Shown here piece by piece: positions 16,025-24,712 of a stretch of 64,000 bases of DNA. The stretch's first letter is position 1; every line of letters starts with the position of its first letter. Under the pieces are notes generated by a model that was not told the DNA's origin, did not search any database, and was given only the letters and a program-made list of their open reading frames with translations. Position numbers and translations under genes: made by a program. This DNA comes from Paludibacteraceae bacterium (GTDB lineage: Bacteria > Bacteroidota > Bacteroidia > Bacteroidales > Paludibacteraceae): positions 1 to 64,000 of the forward strand of contig JAFGVV010000039.1 in assembly GCA_016937795.1 (NCBI GenBank), written 5' to 3'.

Positions 16025-18460
16025 TTATCTTATGTTGGCAATGCTGATAATGTCGGAGAAAACACCCGCCGCTGTAACGCTTGCACCTGCTCCGTAACCT
16101 TTTATCATCATTGGATATTCGTTGTAACGTTCGGTTGTTATCAGAATAATGTTATTACTGCCCTGTAAGTCATAGAATGGATGTAAACTATTTACCTCCT
16201 GCAATCCTACCTGACAAATGCCCATTTCCATGGTAGCTACAAAACGCCAGCGTTTACCGGCTGCGGCTAATCGTGCACGTTTTTCTTCAAACTCTGCATC
16301 GAGCTCCGAAACAGAGTCCCAAAACTCCTCAAGTGTACCTTTAAAATATTTCTCAGGAATAAACAGGTTTTTCAGTACATCTTCCTGTTCAACACGGTAG
16401 CCTGCTTCGCGTGCCAAAATCACCAATTTACGTACTACATCTTTTCCACTCAGGTCAATGCGGGGATCGGGCTCGGCAAAGCCTGCCTCTTTGGCCATTA
16501 ATATTGCTTTGCTAAGCGGTATTTCGCTGCTAATGGTGTTGAAAATAAAATTAAGTGTACCCGAAAGTACAGCTTGCATCTTTTGGATATGGTCGCCGCT
16601 GTTGATCAGGTTATTCATTGTGTTGATAATGGGTAAGCCTGCACCCACATTTGTCTCGAAAAGAAATTTTACTCCTTTACGACGAGTGATGTCTTTCAGT
16701 TTTTCATATTTTTCGTATCCCGACGAAGCTGCAATTTTATTTGCTGTTACAACTGATACGTTATTTTCGAGCAATGTTTGATATAATTCAGAAATGTCAT
16801 TGTTGGCCGTACAATCCACAAATACAGAGTTAAATATGTTCATATTTATTACTTCATCGCAAATGTGTTTTGGACTGGCGTCGGTTCCATTTTCCATTAT
16901 GTTTTGGCGATAGTTATCGAGCTGAATACCCGAACGTTCGAAAAGCATTTTTTTACTCGATGCAATACCCACTACATTCAGTTTCAGGCCATTTTTACGC
17001 ATTAGTAAAGGTTGTTGTTTCTTTATTTGTTCCAAAAGATTACTTCCTACCGTTCCAATTCCCACTACAAATACATTTAAAACCTGATATTCTGAAAGGA
17101 AAAACGAGTCGTGGATTACGTTGAGTGCTTTACGTAGCGATTTTCGATCGGTGACAAATGAAATATTGGTCTCGGAAGCTCCCTGCGCACAGGCAATTAC
17201 ATTGATGCCGTTTTTACCCAAAGTGCCAAAAAGCTTTCCTGCTATACCTGGTGTGCGTTTCATGTTATCACCTACGATAGCTACTGTAGCCAAATCATCT
17301 TCTGAGAAAATATTGTCGATTTCGCCCTGCGCGATTTCAGCTGCAAATTCCTGACGTAATACTTTTACGGCCAGTTCACTGTCGGCATTTCGTACTCCGA
17401 TTGAAGTCGTGTTTTCCGATGAAGCCTGAGAAACGAGGAATACGCTGATGCCACTCTTGGCTAATACACGGAAAATGCGGTAATTCACCCCGATAACACC
17501 TACCATACCAAGTCCCTGAATGGTAATGAGTGAGGTGTCGTTGATCGACGAAATACCTTTAATGGCCTTGGCTACGCTTTTTTCTTTTTCCTGCGAAATA
17601 TAAGTACCGGCAGCTTCTGGATTGAAAGTGTTTTTTATTACTACCGGAATATTTTTATGGAAAACAGGGAAAATTGTGGGCGGATAAATCACCTTTGCTC
17701 CAAAGTTGCATAGCTCCATGGCTTCGCTAAAGCTAAGTTTTTCAATTACATAGGTGTTGCTTATAATTCGTGGATCGGCAGTCATAAATCCGTCCACATC
17801 CGTCCATATTTCGAGAATAGAAGCATCGAGTGCAGCAGCTATTATGGCTGCAGTATAGTCTGAACCTCCACGACCAAGATTAGTCACAAAGTTTGTCTGA
17901 CTGTCGGTGGAAATAAAACCTCCGCAGACCGATATCTTTGATGCATTTTCGAATTTATTCTTTATCAGTTTGTTGGTACTGGCAAAATCTACTATATGTT
18001 TTTCGAATTGATGATTGGTTTTGATCATCTCTCGCGAATCCAAGTATGTGGCATTCTCTATTGCGTTTGCAATTATGATTGATGAAATTGATTCGCCATA
18101 ACCAGCTATGCTGTCGATGATTTTGGGCGACATGTCTTTTATGAGATACACTCCACGTAGGATGTTCGATAAGTCGTTGAATTGTTGACGAATATCATCG
18201 AGTACAGTTTGTATCTTTTCTTCAGATAAAACAGTTTCAATAATCTCAGTGTGTCGCGCCAGCATTTGTTGATATTCTGTCGTGTAAGTAGCATCGCCTT
18301 CAGAGGCCATTCGGGCTGTTTTGTACAATTGATCGGTGATACCCGACAGGGCTGAAACCACTACAATAACCGGCTCATTTTGGGCTTCTACTATTTTTTT
18401 TACATGCAGAATACCATTGACAGAACCTACGGATGTTCCGCCGAATTTCATTACTTTCAT
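16025..18460 (-). CDS. thrA: Bifunctional aspartate kinase / homoserine dehydrogenase
   Basis: Catalyses the first and third steps from aspartate to threonine and methionine. Of the 811 residues, roughly 1-290 are aspartokinase ('MKVMKFGGTSVGS', 'NLGRGGSDYTAA', 'WTDVDGFMTADPR'), 310-455 are two ACT domains that sense amino acids, and 460-811 are homoserine dehydrogenase ('VFVVGIGTVGSNL', 'TANKIAASSGYEKYEKL', 'GTLNFIFNTIS', 'EPDPRIDLSGKDVVRKLVIL'). Length matches ThrA. thrB and thrC do not follow; instead an FKBP-like lipoprotein abuts the stop. No threonine attenuator peptide was recognised upstream. Confidence 0.96.
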   Translation of the reverse strand: MKVMKFGGTSVGSVNGILHVKKIVEAQNEPVIVVVSALSGITDQLYKTARMASEGDATYTTEYQQMLARHTEIIETVLSEEKIQTVLDDIRQQFNDLSNILRGVYLIKDMSPKIIDSIAGYGESISSIIIANAIENATYLDSREMIKTNHQFEKHIVDFASTNKLIKNKFENASKISVCGGFISTDSQTNFVTNLGRGGSDYTAAIIAAALDASILEIWTDVDGFMTADPRIISNTYVIEKLSFSEAMELCNFGAKVIYPPTIFPVFHKNIPVVIKNTFNPEAAGTYISQEKEKSVAKAIKGISSINDTSLITIQGLGMVGVIGVNYRIFRVLAKSGISVFLVSQASSENTTSIGVRNADSELAVKVLRQEFAAEIAQGEIDNIFSEDDLATVAIVGDNMKRTPGIAGKLFGTLGKNGINVIACAQGASETNISFVTDRKSLRKALNVIHDSFFLSEYQVLNVFVVGIGTVGSNLLEQIKKQQPLLMRKNGLKLNVVGIASSKKMLFERSGIQLDNYRQNIMENGTDASPKHICDEVINMNIFNSVFVDCTANNDISELYQTLLENNVSVVTANKIAASSGYEKYEKLKDITRRKGVKFLFETNVGAGLPIINTMNNLINSGDHIQKMQAVLSGTLNFIFNTISSEIPLSKAILMAKEAGFAEPDPRIDLSGKDVVRKLVILAREAGYRVEQEDVLKNLFIPEKYFKGTLEEFWDSVSELDAEFEEKRARLAAAGKRWRFVATMEMGICQVGLQEVNSLHPFYDLQGSNNIILITTERYNEYPMMIKGYGAGASVTAAGVFSDIISIANIR

Positions 18461-18562
18461 TTCAGAGAATTTAAGTTATTTGGCGCTTGTTTTTTTGAGA
18501 GTGCAATATTAGCTATTTTTTGCCAATTATTGGCTGCCGAACGGGCTTTTTTGAACAAAGAG

Positions 18563-18593
18563 TTGTAAGATTCCGAAAAATAAACTACTTTTG
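18563..18593 (+). promoter_or_regulatory. Promoter of tRNA-Arg
   Basis: TTG at 18563-18565, 20 bases, then TACTTTTG at 18586-18593, an exact -7 match, about 95 bases before the tRNA. Confidence 0.6.
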
Positions 18594-18688
18594 CAGCGCT
18601 TTTGTAAAATGAATGCGTACGCACTGATACAGATTATTTTATATTTATACAGATAATCTTCACTTTTACAAAAGCAAATAAAATGGCC

Positions 18689-18762
18689 GGTCTCGTAGCT
18701 CAGCTGGATAGAGCAACAGCCTTCTAAGCTGTGGGTCTTGGGTTCGAATCCCAACGAGATCA
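18689..18762 (+). tRNA. tRNA-Arg (anticodon UCU)
   Basis: A 74-base cloverleaf: acceptor stem GGTCTCG with CGAGATC (one G-T pair), D-arm with 'AGCTCAGCTGGATAGAGC', anticodon stem ACAGC/GCTGT around loop CTTCTAA, and T-arm 'GGGTTCGAATCCC'. Anticodon TCT reads AGA/AGG. The 3' CCA is not encoded, as is usual in this phylum. A strong terminator follows. Confidence 0.96.
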
Positions 18763-18775
18763 CTTTAAAGATTCT

Positions 18776-18814
18776 AACGCACTACAATCTAATCCATTGT
18801 GGTGCGTTTTTTTT
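18776..18814 (+). terminator. Terminator after tRNA-Arg
   Basis: AACGCACTACAAT pairs with ATTGTGGTGCGTT (one G-T pair) around a seven-base loop, followed by a T tract. Confidence 0.88.
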
Positions 18815-18816
18815 GT

Positions 18817-18824
18817 TACCTTTG
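18817..18824 (+). promoter_or_regulatory. Candidate -7 box (TACCTTTG) of mutS2
   Basis: TACCTTTG lies just after the tRNA terminator and 21 bases before the mutS2 ATG. A weak TTG lies 17 bases upstream. Confidence 0.6.
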
Positions 18825-18845
18825 TGCTCCAATTTCAAATTATTT

Positions 18846-21320
18846 ATGTTATATCCGAATCATTTCGAGCAAAAAACAGATTTTATCAGCATTCGCCGTT
18901 TGTTGAAGGATAAATGTCTCAGTACGCTTGGTGCTGAGCAGGTGGAACTTATAACGTTTCAAACTAAATTCGACGATGTGGTACGCATGCTTAATCAGAC
19001 CGACGAAATGCTTCAGGTGATTACAACCGAAGGCTCCGACCTCCCTGTCGGCGATTTTTTCGATATTCGTCCTGCATTGGCAAGAGTGCGTGTCGAGGGT
19101 CTTTTTCTCGACGAACTTGAGCTTTTCAACCTTTGGCGTGCACTCGAAGCGGTTCGCCGCCTTGTGTCTTTTATTCTGAAGGATGAATCCAAAACCTACC
19201 CGTATTTAGTAGAGTTGTTGCCCGGTACTGAATCCTTTCCACTTATTATAAAACGTATTGACAATATTCTGAATAAGTTTGGAAAAATTAAGGACAATGC
19301 TTCGCCCGATTTGAGTCGTATCCGACGTGAGATTCATCAGGTGGAAAGCTCTGTTTCGCGCACATTGAATGCTATTTTGCGACAGGCGCAGGCCGATGGA
19401 TATGTGGAAAAGGATGTGGCACCCACTATGCGTGATGGTCGGTTGGTAATTCCTGTTTCGCCTGCTTTTAAACGTAAGGTGAATGGGATTGTGCACGACG
19501 AATCTGCAACCGGAAAAACAGTTTTTATAGAACCACAGCAGGTTGTGGAGGCTAATAATCGCATTCGTGAATTGGAAGGGGAGGAGCGACGTGAAATTAT
19601 TCGTATTTTAGTTGATTTTACAAACTTTGTGCGACCGTTTACCGAAGAAATAGTGGCTTCGCAAAAGTTCCTGGGTGTGATTGATTTTCTGCGTGCCAAA
19701 GCACTTTTTGCATTAGAAATTGATGCCATAAAACCGCGTTTGGACAATGTATGTCAGCTCGAATGGTCGAAAGCGCGTCATCCGTTGTTGTTTCTTTCGC
19801 TCAAAAAACAGAAAAAAGAAATTGTGCCATTGGACATTGTGCTGAATGAGAAGCAACGTATTTTGCTGATTTCAGGTCCGAATGCAGGTGGAAAATCGGT
19901 TTGTCTGAAAACAGTGGTTTTGCTCCAGTATATGTTGCAGTGCGGATTGCTTGTTCCGTTGCACGACAGTAGTCGGATGGGGATTTTCGAACGACTCTTT
20001 ATTGATATTGGAGATGAACAATCCATTGAAAATGATCTTTCTACCTACAGTTCGCATTTGCTGAATATGAAATTTTTTATTCGCAATAGCAATACTAAAA
20101 CGCTATTGTTGATTGATGAATTCGGAACAGGAACCGAGCCAATGATTGGTGGTGCGATTGCCGAAGCCACGCTTGAGCGTTTCAATCGGAATGGCGCTTA
20201 CGGGGTGATTACTACGCATTACACAAATCTTAAATTGTATGCCGATGCCACTGAAGGTGTCGTTAATGGCGCTATGCTTTACGACCGTCAGCATCTGCAA
20301 CCGCTTTTCCAGTTGAGTATTGGCAATCCGGGTAGCTCGTTTGCAGTGGAAATTGCGCGAAAAATTGGTTTGCCCGAGGATTTAATTGCCGAAGCAGCCG
20401 AAAAAGTAGGCTCTGATCGCATGGATTATGACAAACATTTGCAGGATATTGTGCGTGATAAACGTTACTGGGAAAATAAACGGCGCGATATTCGCTTGAA
20501 AGAAAGGAAATTAGAAGAAACGCTTGCAAAATACGAAGCCAATATGTCGGACATCGACAAGGTTCGTAAGGAAATTACGCAAAAGGCTCGTCAGGAAGCC
20601 CAGACTTTGCTAAATGAAACCAATGCACGTATCGAAAATACAATCCGGCAAATTAAAGAAGCACAGGCTGAGAAAGAAAAAACGAAAGAAGTCCGCAAAG
20701 AATTAGAGGACTATAAGACGAGAATAAACGTACAGAATAGTGTAAATTCTTCTGCATCAAACACCGTTCAACGTCATACAGGAGATAAAACGCCAATTAA
20801 AAAAACCCAAACGCGAAACACGGAACGCGAAACGCAAAACGCAAAACACGAAACTCTTAAGTCTGGTTCAAATGTCCGTCTCAAAGGTCAGTCAACCACA
20901 GGAGTCATTCTCGAAATTCAGGATAAAAATGCGATTGTGGCTTTCGGGCAAATGAAATCGACTGTAAAACTTTCGAAGCTCGAAGCTGTCAGTAATACGC
21001 AAATCAAGAAAGAGCAACGTAAATATGAGAATTTAGGCAATTCTTCGACAGATGAAGTGCGCCAGCGAAAACTTACCTTTACTTCTGAAATTGATGTGCG
21101 TGGCATGCGTGGCGACGAAGCTTTGCAGGCAGTCACTTACTTTATCGACGATGCGGTAATGGTGGGCGTGGCTTCGGTTCGTATTCTTCACGGAACGGGC
21201 ACAGGAGCGCTTCGTCAAATGATTCGTCAGTATCTTGGAACTGTGAATGGTGTGCGTACTTATCGCGACGAACATGTGCAGTTTGGCGGAGCAGGAATTA
21301 CAATTGTTGAATTTGATTGA
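18846..21320 (+). CDS. mutS2: Endonuclease MutS2 with C-terminal Smr domain
   Basis: MutS2 acts on branched DNA or stalled ribosomes rather than in mismatch repair. I place the start at ATG 18846 (824 residues): the longer in-frame version would begin inside the tRNA gene. The core domain and helical arms precede Walker A 'GPNAGGKSV' (344-352) and Walker B 'LLLIDEFGTGTEP' (421-433). A coiled-coil clamp (about 520-620) follows, then a basic low-complexity linker (about 640-675) built partly from a short-period DNA repeat, then an Smr nuclease domain (about 745-824) with 'IDVRGMRGDEA' and 'ILHGTGTGALR'. The stop is three bases from the convergent nitrilase gene. Confidence 0.93.
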   Translation: MLYPNHFEQKTDFISIRRLLKDKCLSTLGAEQVELITFQTKFDDVVRMLNQTDEMLQVITTEGSDLPVGDFFDIRPALARVRVEGLFLDELELFNLWRALEAVRRLVSFILKDESKTYPYLVELLPGTESFPLIIKRIDNILNKFGKIKDNASPDLSRIRREIHQVESSVSRTLNAILRQAQADGYVEKDVAPTMRDGRLVIPVSPAFKRKVNGIVHDESATGKTVFIEPQQVVEANNRIRELEGEERREIIRILVDFTNFVRPFTEEIVASQKFLGVIDFLRAKALFALEIDAIKPRLDNVCQLEWSKARHPLLFLSLKKQKKEIVPLDIVLNEKQRILLISGPNAGGKSVCLKTVVLLQYMLQCGLLVPLHDSSRMGIFERLFIDIGDEQSIENDLSTYSSHLLNMKFFIRNSNTKTLLLIDEFGTGTEPMIGGAIAEATLERFNRNGAYGVITTHYTNLKLYADATEGVVNGAMLYDRQHLQPLFQLSIGNPGSSFAVEIARKIGLPEDLIAEAAEKVGSDRMDYDKHLQDIVRDKRYWENKRRDIRLKERKLEETLAKYEANMSDIDKVRKEITQKARQEAQTLLNETNARIENTIRQIKEAQAEKEKTKEVRKELEDYKTRINVQNSVNSSASNTVQRHTGDKTPIKKTQTRNTERETQNAKHETLKSGSNVRLKGQSTTGVILEIQDKNAIVAFGQMKSTVKLSKLEAVSNTQIKKEQRKYENLGNSSTDEVRQRKLTFTSEIDVRGMRGDEALQAVTYFIDDAVMVGVASVRILHGTGTGALRQMIRQYLGTVNGVRTYRDEHVQFGGAGITIVEFD
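20807..20854 (+). repeat. Short-period degenerate repeat inside the mutS2 coding sequence
   Basis: Units of the type ACGCGAAAC, ACGCAAAAC and ACACGAAAC recur with a 7-9 base period and are translated as part of the linker before the Smr domain (roughly residues 654-671). Closely similar units occur outside genes at 24640-24674 and 47837-47874. Confidence 0.65.
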
Positions 21321-21323
21321 TTG

Positions 21324-22094
21324 TCAGCTTATAGTGAAATTGTCGGCATCTTTCCAAAAAGCAGCTTTTTCTCTGAATTTTACAAGACTTTCTTTTGAAA
21401 TTTCGGTGGTAATAATGCAGGTCTCGTTGTCGGGTGCGACTGCAATTTTATTTCCTTTATAGTCGAAAATTGCAGAGTGTCCGTTGTACTGAATGTTGTT
21501 TCCATCGGTTCCAATGCAATTAACTGCACACACATAAGTCTGATTTTCAACAGCCCGCGCAGGGGTTAATATATCCCAGCTGCTAATGCGGCTTTGCGGA
21601 AAGTTGGCCACGTAAATAAGCAGGTCGTATTCGTTATTTGCATTCCGGCTCCATACAGGGAAGCGTACATCATAACAAATCAGTAGGCGAATTTTGAATT
21701 CCATATAACTTACGGTTAATTTTTTATTTCCGGCTGTGAAAAACTCATCTTCTCCCCCCATCGAAAAGAGATGACGTTTATCGGCAGTGACTACTTCTCC
21801 ATTTGGATAAACAAAAAATCCACGGTTGTATAGGTTCCCGTTTTCGGTAGCAATAAAGCTGCCAGCAATGGCAAAACCGAAGTCTGCAGCCCACCTTTTC
21901 AGGGTTTTTACTGTGTTGCCATGCATATCTTCAGCCAGATCGGGACGGTCGGTGCAAAAGCCTGTGGTAAACATTTCTGGCAGAACAACTAAATCGGTTT
22001 TTCCTGCAAGTGTTTCTAATTGTTTTTGGGTTTTATTTAAATTAGCTTGCTTGTCGGCCCAGTGAATAATATCCTGTATGATGGTGATTTTCAT
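21324..22094 (-). CDS. Nitrilase-superfamily amidohydrolase (omega-amidase/YafV-like)
   Basis: A 256-residue C-N hydrolase with the Glu-Lys-Cys triad visible: E40 in 'LVVLPEMFTTGF', K106 in 'ADKRHLFSMGGE' and C140 in 'LLICYDVRFPVW'. The 'FTTGF' and 'RHLFSMGGED' stretches match the YafV/omega-amidase group, which hydrolyse alpha-ketoglutaramate or related damaged metabolites. The C-terminal 'HSAIFDYKGNKIAV' strand pair is also typical. It runs convergent to mutS2 with a three-base gap. A candidate promoter TATATTTG lies about 95 bases upstream, and the leader contains a CCCCT palindromic repeat. Confidence 0.88.
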   Translation of the reverse strand: MKITIIQDIIHWADKQANLNKTQKQLETLAGKTDLVVLPEMFTTGFCTDRPDLAEDMHGNTVKTLKRWAADFGFAIAGSFIATENGNLYNRGFFVYPNGEVVTADKRHLFSMGGEDEFFTAGNKKLTVSYMEFKIRLLICYDVRFPVWSRNANNEYDLLIYVANFPQSRISSWDILTPARAVENQTYVCAVNCIGTDGNNIQYNGHSAIFDYKGNKIAVAPDNETCIITTEISKESLVKFREKAAFWKDADNFTIS

Positions 22095-22108
22095 GTGTAG
22101 TGTTGTTA

Positions 22109-22128
22109 CCCCTAACCCCTAAAGGGGG
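22109..22128. repeat. CCCCT/AGGGG palindromic repeat in the nitrilase leader
   Basis: CCCCTAACCCCTAAAGGGGG, 15 bases upstream of the nitrilase-family start. It is the same family as the copies near serS and inside carAB. Confidence 0.7.
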
Positions 22129-22188
22129 ATAGAAGCGTGATTTGAATTCTATGTCTTTTAATTTTAAAAGGAATAAAGAAGATGGATA

Positions 22189-22196
22189 CAAATATA
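22189..22196 (-). promoter_or_regulatory. Candidate -7 box (TATATTTG) of the nitrilase-family gene
   Basis: The minus strand reads TATATTTG, matching TAnnTTTG, about 95 bases before the start codon. No -33 box at normal spacing. Confidence 0.45.
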
Positions 22197-22267
22197 AACA
22201 AATATTTTTTGCTTTTTTTGTCTCAAAGTAAATGTTGGGGATTGAATATCCATGAGTTGTAAATCAA

Positions 22268-22300
22268 AACGACTCAACCGGAATAATCAGTTGAGTCGTT
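22268..22300 (-). terminator. Hairpin terminator after serS
   Basis: AACGACTCAAC and GTTGAGTCGTT form a perfect 11-bp stem around an 11-base loop, 26 bases after the serS stop on the minus strand. The downstream T tract is weak. Confidence 0.7.
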
Positions 22301-22325
22301 ATTTGGAAATATAGTTTTTGACTGT

Positions 22326-23597
22326 TTAATCGATAATATCGAATCCGGTGTAAGGAATAAGCGCTTTTGGAATACGAATGCCTTCGGGAGTCTGATTATT
22401 TTCGAGCAGCGCAGCTACAATGCGTGGCAATGCCATAGCGCTACCATTCAGGGTGTGGCAAAGTTGTGTTTTCTTGTCGGCTCCTTTGAAACGGCATTTC
22501 AGACGGTTGGCCTGATAACTTTCGAAGTTCGATACCGAGCTTACTTCTAACCAGCGTTCCTGTGCAGTAGAGTATACTTCGAAGTCGAAAGTTAGCGCCG
22601 AGGTGAAGCTCATGTCGCCACCGCAGAGACGCAGAATGCGCCAGGGAAGTTCCAGTTTTTCAACCAGCGTTTGTACGTAGTTAACCATTTCGGTCAATCT
22701 GTCGTACGAAGTTTCGGGATTTGCAATCTGCACAATTTCCACTTTGTCGAACTGATGCAGGCGATTAAGTCCGCGTACATCTTTGCCGTACGAACCGGCT
22801 TCGCGACGGAAGCAGGCAGAATAAGCTGTGTTTTTTACCGGAAGATCTTTCTCGTCGAGAATTACATCGCGGTAAATATTGGTTACAGGTACTTCAGCAG
22901 TAGGAATCAGATACAAATCGTCTATCTGACAGTGGTACATCTGACCTTCTTTGTCGGGCAGCTGTCCTGTGCCATATCCCGAAGCTGCATTTACCACATA
23001 AGGAGGTTGAACTTCGAGATAACCTGCGTCGCGGGCATTGTCGAGGAAGAAATTGATCAGAGCGCGTTGCAAGCGTGCGCCTTTTCCTTTGTAAACAGGA
23101 AAACCTGCACCTGAAATTTTCACTCCTAGCTCAAAATCAATCAGATCGTATTTTTTAGCCAAATCCCAGTGAGGCGCAGCGCCATCGTAAAGTTCTGGTA
23201 TTTTGCCACCCTGACGCTCAATCACATTGTCTTCGGCGTGTTTTCCGGCAGGAACCGAATCGTGCGGAAGGTTAGGGATTTGCACCAGAAGGTCGTTCAG
23301 TTTTTGTTCTGTTTCGGCCAGTTTGTCACCAAGTTCTTTGATGGTTTCTTTCAGTTCGGTGGTTTTCTCTTTAGCCGCAGTAGCTTCGTTCTGTTTCCCC
23401 TGTTTGAAAAGCATGCCAATTTCTTTCGACAGATTGTTCATCTCGGCCGATGTGCTGTCGAGTTGAGTTTGCGTTGTTTTACGAATGCTGTCAAGCTCCA
23501 CAACCTGAGCAATGATGCCGGTGCCATCGAAATTCTTTTTAGCTAAACGGGCTATGACTTCAGCGGTATTTTCGGTGATATATTTGAGTGTCAACAT
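22326..23597 (-). CDS. serS: Serine--tRNA ligase
   Basis: Charges tRNA-Ser. The 423-residue protein has the N-terminal tRNA-binding coiled coil (about residues 25-105), then the class II core: 'LIPTAEVPVTNIYRD' (serine pocket), motif 2 'CFRREAGSYGKDVRGLNRLHQF', and motif 3 'LNGSAMALPRIVAALLENNQ'. Length and motifs are standard. The upstream gap to rpmA carries two inverted copies of the CCCCT palindromic repeat. Confidence 0.98.
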   Translation of the reverse strand: MLTLKYITENTAEVIARLAKKNFDGTGIIAQVVELDSIRKTTQTQLDSTSAEMNNLSKEIGMLFKQGKQNEATAAKEKTTELKETIKELGDKLAETEQKLNDLLVQIPNLPHDSVPAGKHAEDNVIERQGGKIPELYDGAAPHWDLAKKYDLIDFELGVKISGAGFPVYKGKGARLQRALINFFLDNARDAGYLEVQPPYVVNAASGYGTGQLPDKEGQMYHCQIDDLYLIPTAEVPVTNIYRDVILDEKDLPVKNTAYSACFRREAGSYGKDVRGLNRLHQFDKVEIVQIANPETSYDRLTEMVNYVQTLVEKLELPWRILRLCGGDMSFTSALTFDFEVYSTAQERWLEVSSVSNFESYQANRLKCRFKGADKKTQLCHTLNGSAMALPRIVAALLENNQTPEGIRIPKALIPYTGFDIID

Positions 23598-23610
23598 AAT
23601 ATGTAATTTA

Positions 23611-23635
23611 CCCCTAAAACCCCTTAAGGGGATTT
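23611..23635. repeat. CCCCT palindromic repeat, copy 1 upstream of serS
   Basis: A CCCCTAAAACCCCTTAAGGGG core followed by ATTT, beginning 14 bases before the serS start. An inverted sister copy lies at 23672-23696. Confidence 0.7.
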
Positions 23636-23671
23636 AAAGAATGTTTTGATTGTTTTTATTTTACCGCCATA

Positions 23672-23696
23672 TTCCCCTTTAGGGGTTAGGGGTTTA
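23672..23696. repeat. CCCCT palindromic repeat, inverted copy 2 upstream of serS
   Basis: The reverse complement reads TAAACCCCTAACCCCTAAAG plus GGGAA, so this is the same family in the opposite orientation to 23611-23635, with 36 bases between them. Confidence 0.7.
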
Positions 23697-23700
23697 TCTA

Positions 23701-23750
23701 AAATAAAAAATCTCCCGCAATTTTACACTACGGTAAAACGACAGGAGATT
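23701..23750 (-). terminator. Terminator of rplU-rpmA
   Basis: A long stem (AATCTCCCGCAATTTTAC with GTAAAACGACAGGAGATT, a few mismatches) is followed on the minus strand by a T-rich tract. Confidence 0.8.
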
Positions 23751-23808
23751 ATAAATTTGCGCTAATGGTTTCTTCTAAAAGTTTCCTTTTGTCGAATTTA
23801 GCTGACTA

Positions 23809-24072
23809 TTAATTAGCTTCGATTGGTTTTACAGAAACATAAGATTTGTTATCTCTTTTCTTTCTGAATTCCACAATACCGTCAACTAATGCAAAAAGTG
23901 TATGGTCTTTTCCAAGTCCCATATTTTCACCTGCGTTGTGAACTATACCGCGTTGACGAACGATGATATTACCTGCTTTTGCAAACTGACCACCGTAAAT
24001 TTTTACGCCAAGTCGCTTACTTTCCGATTCGCGACCGTTTTTTGAGCTACCAGCTCCTTTTTTATGTGCCAT
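23809..24072 (-). CDS. rpmA: 50S ribosomal protein L27
   Basis: An 87-residue ribosomal protein starting '[20 protein letters not shown]', followed by '[20 protein letters not shown]' and '[18 protein letters not shown]'. All are L27 signatures; the N-terminal tail reaches the peptidyl transferase centre and lacks the cleavable extension seen in Firmicutes. It follows rplU by 25 bases in the same operon and ends before a strong terminator. Confidence 0.98.
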   Translation of the reverse strand: MAHKKGAGSSKNGRESESKRLGVKIYGGQFAKAGNIIVRQRGIVHNAGENMGLGKDHTLFALVDGIVEFRKKRDNKSYVSVKPIEAN

Positions 24073-24097
24073 TTTCTTTTACTTTTTACCAGGTTAG

Positions 24098-24412
24098 TTA
24101 AGCTACAATTTCTTTGATTAAAATTTCGGTGAAGTCCTGACGGTGACCGTTACGAACACGGTATCCTTTACGACGTTTTTTCTTGAAAACGATTACTTTC
24201 TCACCACGAAGGTGCGATACAACTTCGCCTACTACTTTTGCGCCTTCAACTACAGGAGCGCCTACTGTGATAGTACCGTCGTTGTCCACGAGCAATACTT
24301 TGTCGAATTCTACTGCTGAACCTCTTTCAGCTTCATTCATACGGTGGATATACAGTTTTCTTCCGGTTTCTACCTTAAACTGTTGTCCAAGAATTTCTAC
24401 AATTGCGTACAT
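24098..24412 (-). CDS. rplU: 50S ribosomal protein L21
   Basis: L21 with 104 residues from ATG 24412 ('[20 protein letters not shown]'); a longer in-frame start four codons upstream is less likely because family members begin at MYAIVE. The end '[20 protein letters not shown]' is typical. rplU is the first gene of the rplU-rpmA operon, with a well-matched promoter at 24497-24527 and a structured leader of about 75 bases. Confidence 0.98.
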   Translation of the reverse strand: MYAIVEILGQQFKVETGRKLYIHRMNEAERGSAVEFDKVLLVDNDGTITVGAPVVEGAKVVGEVVSHLRGEKVIVFKKKRRKGYRVRNGHRQDFTEILIKEIVA

Positions 24413-24441
24413 TTTCTTATACAATTTATTGTTACATCGGG

Positions 24442-24480
24442 AAGGTGAGATGCTTCACAGCAGTGCTTCTTGGTTACCTT
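24442..24480 (-). promoter_or_regulatory. Possible structured leader of rplU-rpmA
   Basis: On the minus strand an AAGGT...ACCTT closing stem surrounds AGA...TCT and CAC...GTG pairs. The element lies wholly within the predicted 5' UTR of a ribosomal protein operon, so an L21-binding autoregulatory leader is conceivable. The pairing is short and I know of no matching named motif. Confidence 0.35.
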
Positions 24481-24496
24481 ATCCGAAATGAGGGTG

Positions 24497-24527
24497 CAAA
24501 TTTACGGATATTTTTTTATATGACAAA
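24497..24527 (-). promoter_or_regulatory. Promoter of rplU-rpmA
   Basis: On the minus strand, TTTG (24527-24524), 19 bases, then TAAATTTG (24504-24497). Both boxes match the Bacteroidota consensus. Confidence 0.8.
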
Positions 24528-24580
24528 GAGTTGAAAGCTTTTTTCTTGCGGAAAGGAGAGGCATTTTTTAGTTTTGGTGG

Positions 24581-24613
24581 ATTAGTTTATTAGTTGATTG
24601 GTTAGTTAGTTAG
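24581..24613 (+). repeat. Short-period TTAGT repeat upstream of mfd
   Basis: Units ATTAGTT, TTAGTTG, GGTTAGT and TAGTTAG recur in the rplU-mfd gap. Confidence 0.45.
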
Positions 24614-24639
24614 ATGTTCAGTAGATTTTTATCTGGGTA

Positions 24640-24674
24640 TTGAACACGAAACACGAAACACTGGAACGCAAAAC
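24640..24674 (+). repeat. Degenerate ACACGAAAC repeat upstream of mfd
   Basis: Units such as ACACGAAAC and AACGCAAAAC lie immediately before the mfd -7 box. The same units occur inside the mutS2 reading frame at 20807-20854. Confidence 0.6.
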
Positions 24675-24680
24675 TTTTCC

Positions 24681-24688
24681 TATCTTTG
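24681..24688 (+). promoter_or_regulatory. -7 box (TATCTTTG) of mfd
   Basis: TATCTTTG matches TAnnTTTG exactly. It contains the TTG that would be the longest possible mfd start, so translation must begin downstream of it. Confidence 0.65.
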
Positions 24689-24712
24689 CACTCCGATAAA
24701 AATATATATATT

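Noticed and set aside
18738..18845. N-terminal extension of MutS2 starting inside tRNA-Arg
   Set aside because: The extra 36 codons overlap the tRNA 3' half, its terminator and the mutS2 -7 box. ATG 18846 gives the normal MutS2 N-terminus.
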